64,000 nucleotides of DNA from Gordonia mangrovi. Its GTDB lineage: Bacteria > Actinomycetota > Actinomycetes > Mycobacteriales > Mycobacteriaceae. Below the pieces are notes generated by a model, which saw only the letters and a program-made list of their open reading frames with translations, ran no database searches and was not told where the DNA came from. The translations under genes and the position numbers were made by a program. Position 1 is the stretch's first letter. Every line of letters starts with the position of its first letter. This document shows, in pieces, positions 9,307-17,952 of this stretch. The stretch is taken from the NCBI RefSeq assembly GCF_024734075.1, contig NZ_CP102850.1, forward strand, positions 930,001-994,000, read 5' to 3'.

Positions 9307-10835
9307 CGGAGTGCCTCCGCCCGATGCTCACCCGCCGGCAGACCCGTGCCGATATCGGCCGCGGCGGCCGTGCTCACCGCATTTCTGCGGCGCGCGTATC
9401 GTGCGATCGCGTAGCCCAGCAGGGAGCCGAACACCACCGAGCCGCCATGATCATTCGGCATCGGGGACACGACGACGATCGCTGCCGAACCTGCGATGGC
9501 GGCGCAGACCGCGATACTCACGCCGTCGCGCCATCGGCGGACGATCACCGGCAGCAGGCAGGTGGCCAGTACCGCGATGAACGCGACGAGTCCCAGCAGA
9601 CCGGCCTTGGTCCTGATCCAGCCGTAGTAGTTGTGGGCGTACAGTTGTCCCTCGTTCGCCGCGAACTCGTCGGCTTCACCCATCGGCGGCTTGTACCGGA
9701 ATCCGAGCCCGTTGCCCAGGGTCTCCTTGTCCCCGACGCTGTCGGTGAGGTAACGATTCTCCAGCCGTCTGTCCTGGGTCGACGAGTCGACCGTCCGTAT
9801 CGACTCGTCGAGCCCGGCGAACACCCGGTGGGAGTAGCCGCTGACCTGGCTCTGCACCCACTGCGCCCCACCCATACCGCTCGCGCCGACAAACGCCAAC
9901 GCCATGGCCACCGCCAGCACCGCAAGTGCCGACGCGATCCGGACCAGCAGCCGCATGAGCATGCCGTTCAGCGCGGCCGCCACCACCAGAAACCCGAGCA
10001 TGATCGCCAGACCGAGAAACACGTTGCGCGAGAAGCTGAAGAAGTCGATCAGCACCGCGGGCAGGAGCAGGGCGAGGAGGACCTTCGTCCGGCCCATCCC
10101 GACCAGCAGCATGGCCGAGACCACCAGCGTCACCGCGAGTGCCGCCGGAGTGGTGGCCGTGAGCAACCGGTGGGCATCGGACCCACCGGCCACCAGACGG
10201 CCGGAGATCGTGTAGAGCTGGGCGGCTTCCTCTCGTCCGGCCAGTGCGAACCCGGTGGCCGACGACACCAGCATCAGGAATGCCGACACCGCCAAGGTGA
10301 CGAACAACGCCGGTATGTGGCGCGCCACCTCCCCGAGCGCCACCACCACGGCCACGACGAACACTGCACCCAGCAAGGCCACCGTTGGCCGCAGGTCGTA
10401 CTGGATGTCACGAATCGGGTATCCGGTCAGCAGTCCACGCGAAACCGCGAACAGCAGGGTCACCACGAAGACGCCGATCGCGATGCTGGTCGGAGTCCGC
10501 ACCAGTCGCCGCCCCAGCGACCGCACCTGGCGTAACCGGAGCCCGGCGTAGATCACCGCGGCCAGGACCGCCACCTCGTGGAAGTACACGAACAGGCCGC
10601 CGACGCGCACACCGTCGGACACCGACGCCGGCACGGTCACGAAGGTGACGACGATGGCCAAATCCACCACGGTGGCCGGCCGACGCCACACGACGACCAC
10701 CAGTGCGACCACCGCAGCCACCGCCACTGCCGCGTCGACATGTGCGGTGGCCAGTCCGACCACGACGGCCAGCAGTGCACCACCGGCCAGGGCAACCCAT
10801 CGCAGGTCCCCGGATACCGGTGCTGCACCGCTCAT
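9303..10835 (-). CDS. O-antigen ligase/Wzy-like polysaccharide polymerase
   Basis: A 510-residue integral membrane protein with about 10-12 hydrophobic helices, such as WVALAGGALLAVVVGLA, VALLGAVFVVAVVVAL and LGLVAFIAVLATCLLPV. A long extracytoplasmic loop before the last helices contains ENRYLTDSVGDKETLGNGLG and HNYYGWIRTKAGLLGL, the place where Wzy/WaaL proteins carry their active loop. This fits the O-antigen ligase/polymerase family that joins lipid-linked repeat units. The ATG at 10835 shares ATGA with the upstream GT stop. A longer in-frame extension to 11114 is arginine-rich and lies inside the neighbouring gene, so it was rejected. Polymerase versus ligase cannot be decided from sequence. 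Confidence 0.83.
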   Translation of the reverse strand: MSGAAPVSGDLRWVALAGGALLAVVVGLATAHVDAAVAVAAVVALVVVVWRRPATVVDLAIVVTFVTVPASVSDGVRVGGLFVYFHEVAVLAAVIYAGLRLRQVRSLGRRLVRTPTSIAIGVFVVTLLFAVSRGLLTGYPIRDIQYDLRPTVALLGAVFVVAVVVALGEVARHIPALFVTLAVSAFLMLVSSATGFALAGREEAAQLYTISGRLVAGGSDAHRLLTATTPAALAVTLVVSAMLLVGMGRTKVLLALLLPAVLIDFFSFSRNVFLGLAIMLGFLVVAAALNGMLMRLLVRIASALAVLAVAMALAFVGASGMGGAQWVQSQVSGYSHRVFAGLDESIRTVDSSTQDRRLENRYLTDSVGDKETLGNGLGFRYKPPMGEADEFAANEGQLYAHNYYGWIRTKAGLLGLVAFIAVLATCLLPVIVRRWRDGVSIAVCAAIAGSAAIVVVSPMPNDHGGSVVFGSLLGYAIARYARRRNAVSTAAAADIGTGLPAGEHRAEALR

Positions 10836-12583
10836 GTCGGTGCCAGGATGTCGTCGACGAGGGTCAACCACCGCTCGGCGACGGCTGGTTCGGAGAGGCG
10901 TTCCCGGACCACCTGTACACCGGCATCCAGCGAGTTCCGCGTGGCGTCGTCGTCGAGGCTGCGGACCGATTCCGCGAGTCCAGCGGCATCGTCGACCTCG
11001 AAGCCGAGCGCGGCACCCGATTCGGAGACGAAACCATGGGCGGGGATTCGGCTGACCACCAACGGCACCGCGCACGCGATGCCCTCGAGAAGGACCATCG
11101 GCATCGCTTCCCACCGAGACGGCAGGATGAGTGCGGAGGCGCGTTCCATCATTTCTCTGACCTCGACATTGGGGCGCGGTCCGGCGAACACCACTCGATC
11201 ATCGACCCCCGCAGACCGCGCCTGCGCCTCGAGCTCGGCGGTCAGTGGCCCCTCACCCACCAGCGTCAGGGTCCGGCCGGGTAGGTGGGGCAGGGCATCG
11301 ATCGCCGTGGACACCGACTTCTCGGCCGAGTGTCGCGCCACGACCAGCAGGTCCACCTCGCGACGCGGTGCAGCTCTGCCGAATGCGGCCAACGGGACCG
11401 GGTTCTCGATCACCACTCCGCGACCGGCGTCGGGGCGCACCGATGGCGAGACGAACACCTCCTCGTCGATGAGAGCCTTGCGCACACCGAGCGAGTACAC
11501 CGTCGCCGCCAGTCGCGGATACCGCTCAATCGGCCAATGATGCACCGCCACCACCTTCGGACGGTCGGCCGGCCGCAGCAGCATCGACATCAGCACCACC
11601 GCGGCGATGGCGTAGTGGGTGTGCGCGATCACCGCATCGCGACCGCGCATCAGATCACGGAGCTTGCGCAGCATCGTCACCAGCGCACCAGGCGTCGCCG
11701 GCCGGGACGCAGCCAGGCACCGGGAGCCGGTGAACAGATCGCTGCCGGACTTGTTGTACAGGAAGTACGAACGGAACCCGGGGGTCCCGCACGCCTGGTT
11801 CTCGATCCACCACGACAACGTCTGCGCGCCCGCCCGTTCCAGCTGGGTGACGATCTGGACCACGTCGCGCTCCTCGGCGATGCCCCGGTGCACGAAGAAG
11901 CGCTTGTTGCCGTGGAGCCGCAACCCGGATGCCTCCAGTCGGCGGGCCACGGTGCGCAGCCGCACGGCCGCCACGAACGGTTCTATGGTGTATCGCCCGG
12001 CCAGCCGCCGCGGCTCATGGCACAGCCGCCACAGCCATCCGAGTCGCAGTGCGTGCACCATCGGCGGGAAGTAGTTCTCGGCATGGGCGAGCTGGTCGAA
12101 CCAGCCACCTGCGGTGTAGATCTCGACGCCCGGCAGATCGTCGCGCAACCGGATCGCGATCCGGTCCTGCGCGGGCGAGCCCATGCCGAGCACGATCACC
12201 GACGCACCGGATACTCGCAGACGTTGGACGAGCCGGGGATGATCGGCGACCCCGTCGAATCCGTCAACAGCGAGAACCACGCCGGGGAAGCGTTCGGCAG
12301 CGGCCTTCGCGATGCCGGGGCCACCACCGACGAACGCCATCGTGCGCCCCTCCCGATGTCGCTGACGCAGGATGGCCGGCAGGTCGAGATCCGCCGAGGA
12401 CCGCGCCACCGATGCGCCCTGCAGACGCAGCATCAACTGCAGGAACGTACCGTCGACACCCACCTCGTCGGCTTGGGCCACCGCATCCCAGTCGGCCACC
12501 AGCGCGCTGTGATGATTCAGCCAGGTCGTCACCGTCGACGTTGTGATGATTCCCGGGTCGATGGCGGTTGCCTCACTTGTCAT
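10832..12583 (-). CDS. Bifunctional glycosyltransferase, WecG/TagA/CpsF (GT26)-GT4 fusion
   Basis: A 583-residue protein with two glycosyltransferase units. Residues about 30-200 match the WecG/TagA/CpsF family: TFLQLMLRLQGASVA, VDGFDGVA, VLGMGSPAQDRIAI, TAGGWFDQLA and WRLCHEPRRLAGRY. These enzymes usually add the second sugar to an undecaprenyl-diphosphate-linked sugar. Residues about 215-580 are a GT4: NKRFFVHRG, VIAHTHYAIAA, VVARHSAEKSV, LVGEGPLT and LPSRWEAMPMVLLEGIA (EX7E-type site). The start at ATG 12583 overlaps the Wzz stop as ATGA. A much longer in-frame extension to 13294 runs through the Wzz gene in another frame and is not real. One polypeptide could catalyse two consecutive sugar transfers. 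Confidence 0.9.
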   Translation of the reverse strand: MTSEATAIDPGIITTSTVTTWLNHHSALVADWDAVAQADEVGVDGTFLQLMLRLQGASVARSSADLDLPAILRQRHREGRTMAFVGGGPGIAKAAAERFPGVVLAVDGFDGVADHPRLVQRLRVSGASVIVLGMGSPAQDRIAIRLRDDLPGVEIYTAGGWFDQLAHAENYFPPMVHALRLGWLWRLCHEPRRLAGRYTIEPFVAAVRLRTVARRLEASGLRLHGNKRFFVHRGIAEERDVVQIVTQLERAGAQTLSWWIENQACGTPGFRSYFLYNKSGSDLFTGSRCLAASRPATPGALVTMLRKLRDLMRGRDAVIAHTHYAIAAVVLMSMLLRPADRPKVVAVHHWPIERYPRLAATVYSLGVRKALIDEEVFVSPSVRPDAGRGVVIENPVPLAAFGRAAPRREVDLLVVARHSAEKSVSTAIDALPHLPGRTLTLVGEGPLTAELEAQARSAGVDDRVVFAGPRPNVEVREMMERASALILPSRWEAMPMVLLEGIACAVPLVVSRIPAHGFVSESGAALGFEVDDAAGLAESVRSLDDDATRNSLDAGVQVVRERLSEPAVAERWLTLVDDILAPT

Positions 12584-13341
12584 GGCCGTGACTCCTCTCG
12601 GTCCTGGGGCCGGTCCCCGGAACGCCACGAATCGACGTTCAGTTCCTCGGTCGGCCAGTCCGGCACTTCGAAATGTCGACCGCCGCGGATCTTTTCGTCC
12701 GTGTCCGGTAGGGCACCCCGATCCCGGAAGCCGCGCTCGGCCCGATCCCAGCCGACGACGACGGCCGCAGCCAGCAGCAGGCCGGCCAAGAGTCCGATGC
12801 CGAGGTTGCGCCCGGTGCGCGGCGACGACGGCGTCTCGGGTGTCAGCGGTTCCTGCAGTATTCGAAGTGCCACGATCGGACCACCGCCGTCGTCGGGTGA
12901 GTCTCCCCACCGCGCGGCCTCGACGAGCTGCTGACAGACCTCGCGACTCATTCGAACAGCCTCGGCGGCCGACGTGCCGGTGACGCTCACATCCATCGCC
13001 ACCGACTGCGGCTGGGTCTCGACACTGATTCGGGACTGCAATTCCGGAACGCTCATGTCCAGGCCGAGGGACGCGATGCTCTTCTCCGAGACCCGATCGC
13101 TGAGTGCGAGATCCCGATAGGACATCACCCGGTCCTGCGCCATCAGCGAGCCCTGATACGTCTCCCCGGGCGTTCCGCTCGTCGCCGGCGAGACGTACAG
13201 CGCGCACACGGCGGTGTACTCGCGTGTCGCGGTCGCGTTGCCCACTGCCGCGGCACCCACGCAGAGCAGGCACACAGCTACCGCGACAATCCATTTGAGA
13301 CTGCTCGTGCGCAACGTGCGGTGCAGGTCACCACGATTCAT
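12580..13341 (-). CDS. Wzz-type chain-length determinant / polysaccharide co-polymerase
   Basis: A 253-residue protein with the two-helix Wzz/YveK topology: one transmembrane segment near residues 17-37 (WIVAVAVCLLCVGAAAV) and a second near 180-200 (LGIGLLAGLLLAAAVVVGW), enclosing an extracytoplasmic domain of about 145 residues. The charged C-terminal tail (about 50 residues) has no Walker kinase motifs, so an attached BY-kinase is absent. Family members set polymer length together with Wzy. The gene shares ATGA with the downstream GT26-GT4 gene and lies 71 bp after the flippase gene. Confidence 0.82.
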   Translation of the reverse strand: MNRGDLHRTLRTSSLKWIVAVAVCLLCVGAAAVGNATATREYTAVCALYVSPATSGTPGETYQGSLMAQDRVMSYRDLALSDRVSEKSIASLGLDMSVPELQSRISVETQPQSVAMDVSVTGTSAAEAVRMSREVCQQLVEAARWGDSPDDGGGPIVALRILQEPLTPETPSSPRTGRNLGIGLLAGLLLAAAVVVGWDRAERGFRDRGALPDTDEKIRGGRHFEVPDWPTEELNVDSWRSGDRPQDREESRP

Positions 13342-13412
13342 AGCTGGTCTCCTCCTACGAAGGCGCCTCGACGGTCAGGACCGCGGCGCGGTGGTCTGGT
13401 GGAATCGGTCGA

Positions 13413-14975
13413 TCAGGTGCGCTCGCGATTCGGCTTCCTGCCGCGCACCTGCGGGAGCGTCTTGAGCGCGGCGGCGACGATCACGTATGCCGTCGTGAAC
13501 ACGACGGCCGAGAGCAGGAACGGAAGGACTGCGGCTTCTCTCGTGGTGGGGTCGGCCAGCACACCGATGGGCACCGACACGGCCAAACCCACTGCGGCGG
13601 CCGCATAGCCGGGTGCGACGTTGGTCAGGTAGTCCCGAATCGGCACATCCAACGCCAGGTGCACCAGCACGACACCCACCGCGACGCCCAGGATCACGGC
13701 TGCGGCGGCCGCGACGACGACGCCGTGATAGCCGAACAGGACACCGGCCGGGATCGCCAGCACCAACGCCAGCACGCACGACGCGACGGCGGACCAGATC
13801 AGCATCCGCATCCGGTCGATGGCCAGGGTTGCCGCCGTGCTGACGCCCGTCGCGACGTTGAACGTGAACGCCACCGACAGGATGACCGCCGCCCACAGCA
13901 CGTCGCTGTTGGGTTGCCCCAACCAGAGCGGGATGGCACTGACCGACGTTGCCACCAGCAGGAACGGCCCGAAAATCGAGACACCGCAGTTCAATCGAAC
14001 CAACGGCAGGTAGGCGTCACGCACCGCGCGGTCGCCACCGGACGCGAAGCGGCGGGTCATGTGGGTGGTGAGCGCCACCGAGGCGATCGACCCGAAGGCC
14101 CGCGCACCGAGCGCCAGTCGGCTGCCCAGGTCGTACGCGCCGGCCGCGGCCGGTCCGACGATGAACCCCAGGACCAGCTTGGGAGACTGGAACAAGACGA
14201 TGTCGCCGACGCCGAGGACCTGCCCCTTCAGCCCGAAGGCGATCACGTCGCGGGTGATCTGCACTGTCGGGAGTCCGACTGGAAACTGGCGTTCGTCGAC
14301 CACGACGGCGGCCACGACCACCACCAGGCCGATGAGCGCGCCGAGTGCGCTCGCGACCGCGAACGTCGCGAGTTCGGGTGCCACGATCAGGCCGCCGACC
14401 CCACCGACGGCGATCAACGCCGTTTGGACCGCCAGCCCGATATTGCCCGCGATCATCCGGCCGCGCCCGAAGGCCGCGGCCGCCACCACCCGCGCCACCA
14501 TCCCCGTCACCAGAATCACCACCGCGGCGACGAGCAAGGTCCGTGCCAACCCGACCGATCCGGTGTGCAGCGACCCCTCGAAGGCGAAGGCCGCCACTGC
14601 GCCCAGCCCGATCAAGATGGCACCGAGTCCAACGGTCACCACCAGGGCCACCCCCAGCACGGCGCGCTCGTCGCCGCGTTCATCACGCGCATGATGCAAC
14701 GCGACAAAGCGGGTGACGGCTCGCGACACCCCGAGGTCGAACAACGCGGCATACTGCGCCAACGCACCGGTGACCGACCAGATGCCGTAGTTGTGCATCC
14801 CGAGCCGCAGCACGATGTAGGGGGTGACCAGCAGGTTGACGCCGTAGCCCGCCACCAGCGGCAACATCTGCGCGATGGTCCCCGCGCGCAGCGAATGTTG
14901 TTGTGCGGGCGGCGTCCCCGTCACTTCGGGGTTATCGTCGCCGGTGACGACCGGTGACCGGACCACAAGCCTCAA
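13413..14975 (-). CDS. Wzx-like polysaccharide flippase (MOP superfamily)
   Basis: A protein of about 520 residues with 12-14 predicted membrane helices, beginning with the typical Wzx region (GTIAQMLPLVAGYGVNLLVTPYIVLRLG) and IWSVTGALAQYAALFDLGVS. MOP-superfamily Wzx proteins flip undecaprenyl-linked repeat units to the periplasmic face. The start is uncertain: the longest frame opens with TTG 14975, nine bases after the upstream stop; GTG codons at 14966 and near 14921 are alternatives. Its neighbours Wzz, Wzy-like and GTs support a Wzx/Wzy-dependent pathway. Confidence 0.87.
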   Translation of the reverse strand: MRLVVRSPVVTGDDNPEVTGTPPAQQHSLRAGTIAQMLPLVAGYGVNLLVTPYIVLRLGMHNYGIWSVTGALAQYAALFDLGVSRAVTRFVALHHARDERGDERAVLGVALVVTVGLGAILIGLGAVAAFAFEGSLHTGSVGLARTLLVAAVVILVTGMVARVVAAAAFGRGRMIAGNIGLAVQTALIAVGGVGGLIVAPELATFAVASALGALIGLVVVVAAVVVDERQFPVGLPTVQITRDVIAFGLKGQVLGVGDIVLFQSPKLVLGFIVGPAAAGAYDLGSRLALGARAFGSIASVALTTHMTRRFASGGDRAVRDAYLPLVRLNCGVSIFGPFLLVATSVSAIPLWLGQPNSDVLWAAVILSVAFTFNVATGVSTAATLAIDRMRMLIWSAVASCVLALVLAIPAGVLFGYHGVVVAAAAAVILGVAVGVVLVHLALDVPIRDYLTNVAPGYAAAAVGLAVSVPIGVLADPTTREAAVLPFLLSAVVFTTAYVIVAAALKTLPQVRGRKPNRERT

Positions 14976-14984
14976 CTCTCGTTT

Positions 14985-15914
14985 TCAGTTGACTTCGAGA
15001 ACGGCGGGATCGAACACGAGGACACCGTCGGCGCTGCCGTTGCCGTCGTACATCGCGACGATGTCGTCGGGCAACGGCGCGAAGGTGTCCGCGCACAAAT
15101 AGTCACGCACCGACGTTCCGGTGGAACGCGAATCCACGTTCACCGGTCCGGCGTGTGCCACCAGATCGTCGACGTGCAGCGTCCGGAAGTCGAAACTGAT
15201 TCGTGCGGTGTCGGTTTCATTGGGCACCGTCGAATGCAGTTGCGCACCTGAGAAGGACAGGATCGAACCGGGTTCCCCCACCACGCGCACCGCGGAGCCC
15301 TCCATGCCCGCCGCCGCTTTCGGATGTGGCCGCGGGTCGTGGGTGACATACTTGGCCGCGTCACGTCGCGAGGTACGGTTCCACTCGTAGGCATCGAAAT
15401 CGGCGCTGCTGTTGTCGACCGGACGGCCCCAGAAATCGGGATGGAACTGCATGCCCTTGTCTGCGGCGTTACCGGCCACCGGAACCCACCAGTTGTTCTG
15501 ACAGTCCGGTGAGGCATACCAGGTGTCGCGGTGCGCGGCGTAGTTGTACCCGAGCCCCGACGACAGGTAACTCGCGGTGGGCACCACCCGCAGTTTCGGC
15601 ACGTCGAAGTAGGTCATCGAGATGTCGGCCCCGAGATCGGCCAGGATCTCGCGCAGCAGTTCCTTGCAGCGCCGGTGGTGGGTGAACGCCGGCTTGAGCG
15701 CGGCAAGGACTCCGACGTAGTCCTCCACCGGCATATCCTGGTGGGCCGTCATCGGATCGCGGCCGTCGAACGCACGGGACACCATCTCCAGCGCGAAGTC
15801 GGCAAGCGCTCTGATCGAGTCGCGCGGCGGCATGCAGAACACCGTTCCGGCGTAGAGCCGTTCGCGGCGGATGTCGTCGGGCAGGTTCGCTTCGGTGGAT
15901 ACGACGAAAGGCAT
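14985..15914 (-). CDS. PhyH-like Fe(II)/2-oxoglutarate oxygenase family protein
   Basis: A 309-residue protein with the jelly-roll oxygenase pattern: YAAHRDTWY supplies the HxD iron ligands, SGAQLHSTVPN the distal His, and ARISFDFRTLH the Arg that usually holds 2-oxoglutarate. This matches phytanoyl-CoA dioxygenase-like enzymes, which hydroxylate small molecules. In this operon, between a sugar methyltransferase and the flippase, it may oxidise or hydroxylate a nucleotide sugar or a repeat-unit substituent; that role is inference. AGGAG precedes ATG 15914, and the stop lies 10 bases before the TTG of the flippase gene. Confidence 0.72.
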   Translation of the reverse strand: MPFVVSTEANLPDDIRRERLYAGTVFCMPPRDSIRALADFALEMVSRAFDGRDPMTAHQDMPVEDYVGVLAALKPAFTHHRRCKELLREILADLGADISMTYFDVPKLRVVPTASYLSSGLGYNYAAHRDTWYASPDCQNNWWVPVAGNAADKGMQFHPDFWGRPVDNSSADFDAYEWNRTSRRDAAKYVTHDPRPHPKAAAGMEGSAVRVVGEPGSILSFSGAQLHSTVPNETDTARISFDFRTLHVDDLVAHAGPVNVDSRSTGTSVRDYLCADTFAPLPDDIVAMYDGNGSADGVLVFDPAVLEVN

Positions 15915-15926
15915 GGCAGCTCCTGA

Positions 15927-17180
15927 CTATTGGTCCCCGGACCCGGGGCTGAAGGTCTCCAGATCCGGGATCGGAATGACGAACTGTGCGTCCCACTCCC
16001 CGATGTATTCCAGGTCGCGGACGATCTCGTCACGCAGATTCCACGGCAGGATCAGCACGTGATCGGGCTTGGCCTGCCGGATGTACTCGGGCGCTTTGAT
16101 CGGCAGACGAGTACCCGGAAGGTGGCGGCCCTGCTTGTGCGGACTCCGATCGACGGTGCACTCGATGAGTTCCGGCCCGACACCGCAGTAGTTCAGCAGC
16201 GTGTTCCCCTTGGCCGGCGCCCCGTAGGCGATCACCCGCTCGCCGCGGTCGCGCGCCGAGATCAGGAAGCTCAGCAGATCGCGCTTCACGCGTTCGACCG
16301 CCGGCGCGAAGTCGCGGTACCCCGCCGGCCGGTCGAGGCCGAAGTCGGATTCACTGCGCGCCACCGCCTCCAGGCGTTGCGATGGTGCGTATCGGTTGGC
16401 GTCCTCGTGACAGGCGTAGATCCGCAGCGAACCGCCGTGGGTGGGGACCTGTTCGACGTCGAACAATCGCAGACCGTGGCGGGCGAAGACCCGCGTCACC
16501 GAGTGCAGGGAGAAGTACGAGAAGTGTTCGTGGTAGATGGTGTCGAATTGCGTCTCGCCGATCAGGCGCAGCAGGTGCGGGAACTCCATGGTGATGCGAC
16601 CATCCGCCGCGATCAGCAGCTTCATTCCCGCGACGAAGTCATTGAGATCCGGCACGTGCGCGAGCACGTTGTTGCCGATCAGGTGGTCGGCGAATCGACC
16701 TTCGTCCACCAGTTTCTCGGCGAGTTTCGTCCCGAAGAACTCAACGCGCGTCTCGATCCCGTGGTCCCGCGCCACTTCGGCGACGTTGGCGGCCGGTTCG
16801 ATACCCAGGACCGGGACACCGTTGCGCGCGAAGTACTGCAGCAGGTAACCGTCGTTGCTGGCGATCTCCACCACTCTCGTCGACGAGTCGATGTCGAAGC
16901 GGCGGGTGACGTGTTCGACGTAGGTTCGGGCGTGCTCCAGCCAACTCGTCGAGTATGACGAGAAGTAGGCGTAGTCGGAGAAGATCGCCTCGGGGGTCTC
17001 GAATTCACCGAGTTGGACGAGTAGGCACTCGGTGCAGATGTAGGCGTGCAGGGGATAGAAGACCTCTGGTCTGTCCAGGTCTTCTGGCGCGACGTACGAA
17101 TTCGCCATCGGCGACAGACCCAGATCGCAGAAGGTCTCGGTCAACGGGGTCCAGCAGGATCGGCATACCGGAGAGGTCAT
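15927..17180 (-). CDS. Zinc-binding NDP-sugar C-methyltransferase
   Basis: A 417-residue enzyme of the three-part sugar C-methyltransferase family. Residues 1-60 form the putative zinc-binding domain (CRSCWTPL and, later, YICTECLLVQL). Residues about 80-230 form a class I SAM-binding fold (VVEIASNDGYLLQYF and GIEPAANVAEVA). The C-terminal third (AYGAPAKGNTLLNYC, ECTVDRSPHKQGRHLPGT) is the Methyltransf_14 domain. TylC3/NovU-type relatives methylate C-3 or C-5 of 4-keto-6-deoxy sugars. The start is ATG 17180, one base after the rfbF stop. It implies a branched sugar in the polymer. Confidence 0.88.
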   Translation of the reverse strand: MTSPVCRSCWTPLTETFCDLGLSPMANSYVAPEDLDRPEVFYPLHAYICTECLLVQLGEFETPEAIFSDYAYFSSYSTSWLEHARTYVEHVTRRFDIDSSTRVVEIASNDGYLLQYFARNGVPVLGIEPAANVAEVARDHGIETRVEFFGTKLAEKLVDEGRFADHLIGNNVLAHVPDLNDFVAGMKLLIAADGRITMEFPHLLRLIGETQFDTIYHEHFSYFSLHSVTRVFARHGLRLFDVEQVPTHGGSLRIYACHEDANRYAPSQRLEAVARSESDFGLDRPAGYRDFAPAVERVKRDLLSFLISARDRGERVIAYGAPAKGNTLLNYCGVGPELIECTVDRSPHKQGRHLPGTRLPIKAPEYIRQAKPDHVLILPWNLRDEIVRDLEYIGEWDAQFVIPIPDLETFSPGSGDQ

Positions 17181-17181
17181 C

Positions 17182-17952
17182 TCAGTCGTTCCAGATCTTC
17201 CAGGGTGCCTTGCCGGATTCCCAGAGGTCGTTGAGCATCACCTTGTCCCACAGGGTGTCCATCCCGCGCCAGAAGCCGCCGTGCTGGTACGCCGACAGCT
17301 GACCGTCCGCCGAGAGCTTCTCCAGAGGTTGCCGTTCGAAGATCGTCTCGTCGCCGTCGATGTACTCGAGCAGCTTCGGTGAGGCCACGAAATACCCGCC
17401 GTTGACCCAGCCCGAACTGCCGTGCGGCTTCTCCTGGAACTGCGCGAGACCGCCCTCGATGTCGAGGGTTCCGTAGCGTGCCGGGGGTTGCACAGCGGTC
17501 ACCGTGGCCACCGTGCCGCTGCGCTCGTGGGCGTCGATCACCGCGCGGACGTCCAGATCCGCCACACCGTCGCCGTAGGTGAAGGTGAAGGTGTCGTCGC
17601 CGATGTGGTCACGGGCCCGCAGCAGGCGGCCACCGGTCATCGTCTCCTGGCCGGTGTCGAGCAGCGTCACCTTCCACGGCTCACATTTAGAGCTGTGGGT
17701 GCTCACCGCACCGTCACCGAGATCGACGGTGATGTCGGACATGTGCAGGAAGTAGTTGGCGAAGTATTCCTTGATCATGTAGCCGCGGTAGCCCAGCAGG
17801 ATCACGAAGTCGGTGATGCCCGCGGCACCGTAGATCTTCATGATGTGCCACAGAATCGGCCGTCCGCCGATCTCGACCATCGGTTTGGGACGCGTCTGCG
17901 ATTCCTCGCTGATCCGGGTTCCGCGCCCGCCGGCGAGGATGACTGCTTTCAC
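17182..17952 (-). CDS. rfbF: Glucose-1-phosphate cytidylyltransferase
   Basis: A 256-residue nucleotidyltransferase making CDP-glucose from CTP and glucose-1-phosphate. The N-terminus KAVILAGGRGTRISEESQ is the nucleotide-binding signature, followed by RPKPMVEIGGRPILWHIMK. Inner family marks are YGDGVADLDVRAVI, EKPHGSSGWVNGGYFV and FWRGMDTLWDKVML, all typical of RfbF. Start GTG 17952 has GGAAGGGA upstream and shares GTGA with the stop of the aminotransferase gene. It opens a CDP-deoxysugar route, but I see no clear CDP-glucose 4,6-dehydratase beside it. Confidence 0.93.
   Translation of the reverse strand: MKAVILAGGRGTRISEESQTRPKPMVEIGGRPILWHIMKIYGAAGITDFVILLGYRGYMIKEYFANYFLHMSDITVDLGDGAVSTHSSKCEPWKVTLLDTGQETMTGGRLLRARDHIGDDTFTFTYGDGVADLDVRAVIDAHERSGTVATVTAVQPPARYGTLDIEGGLAQFQEKPHGSSGWVNGGYFVASPKLLEYIDGDETIFERQPLEKLSADGQLSAYQHGGFWRGMDTLWDKVMLNDLWESGKAPWKIWND

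Noticed and set aside
10836-11114. N-terminal extension of the Wzy-like protein
   Set aside because: It lies within the GT26-GT4 gene in another frame and is Arg-rich; the ATGA overlap start is far better.
11285-12934. 549-codon plus-strand open frame opposite the GT26-GT4 and Wzz genes
   Set aside because: Low-complexity His/Arg/Gln-rich product crossing two real genes; no motif and no ribosome site.
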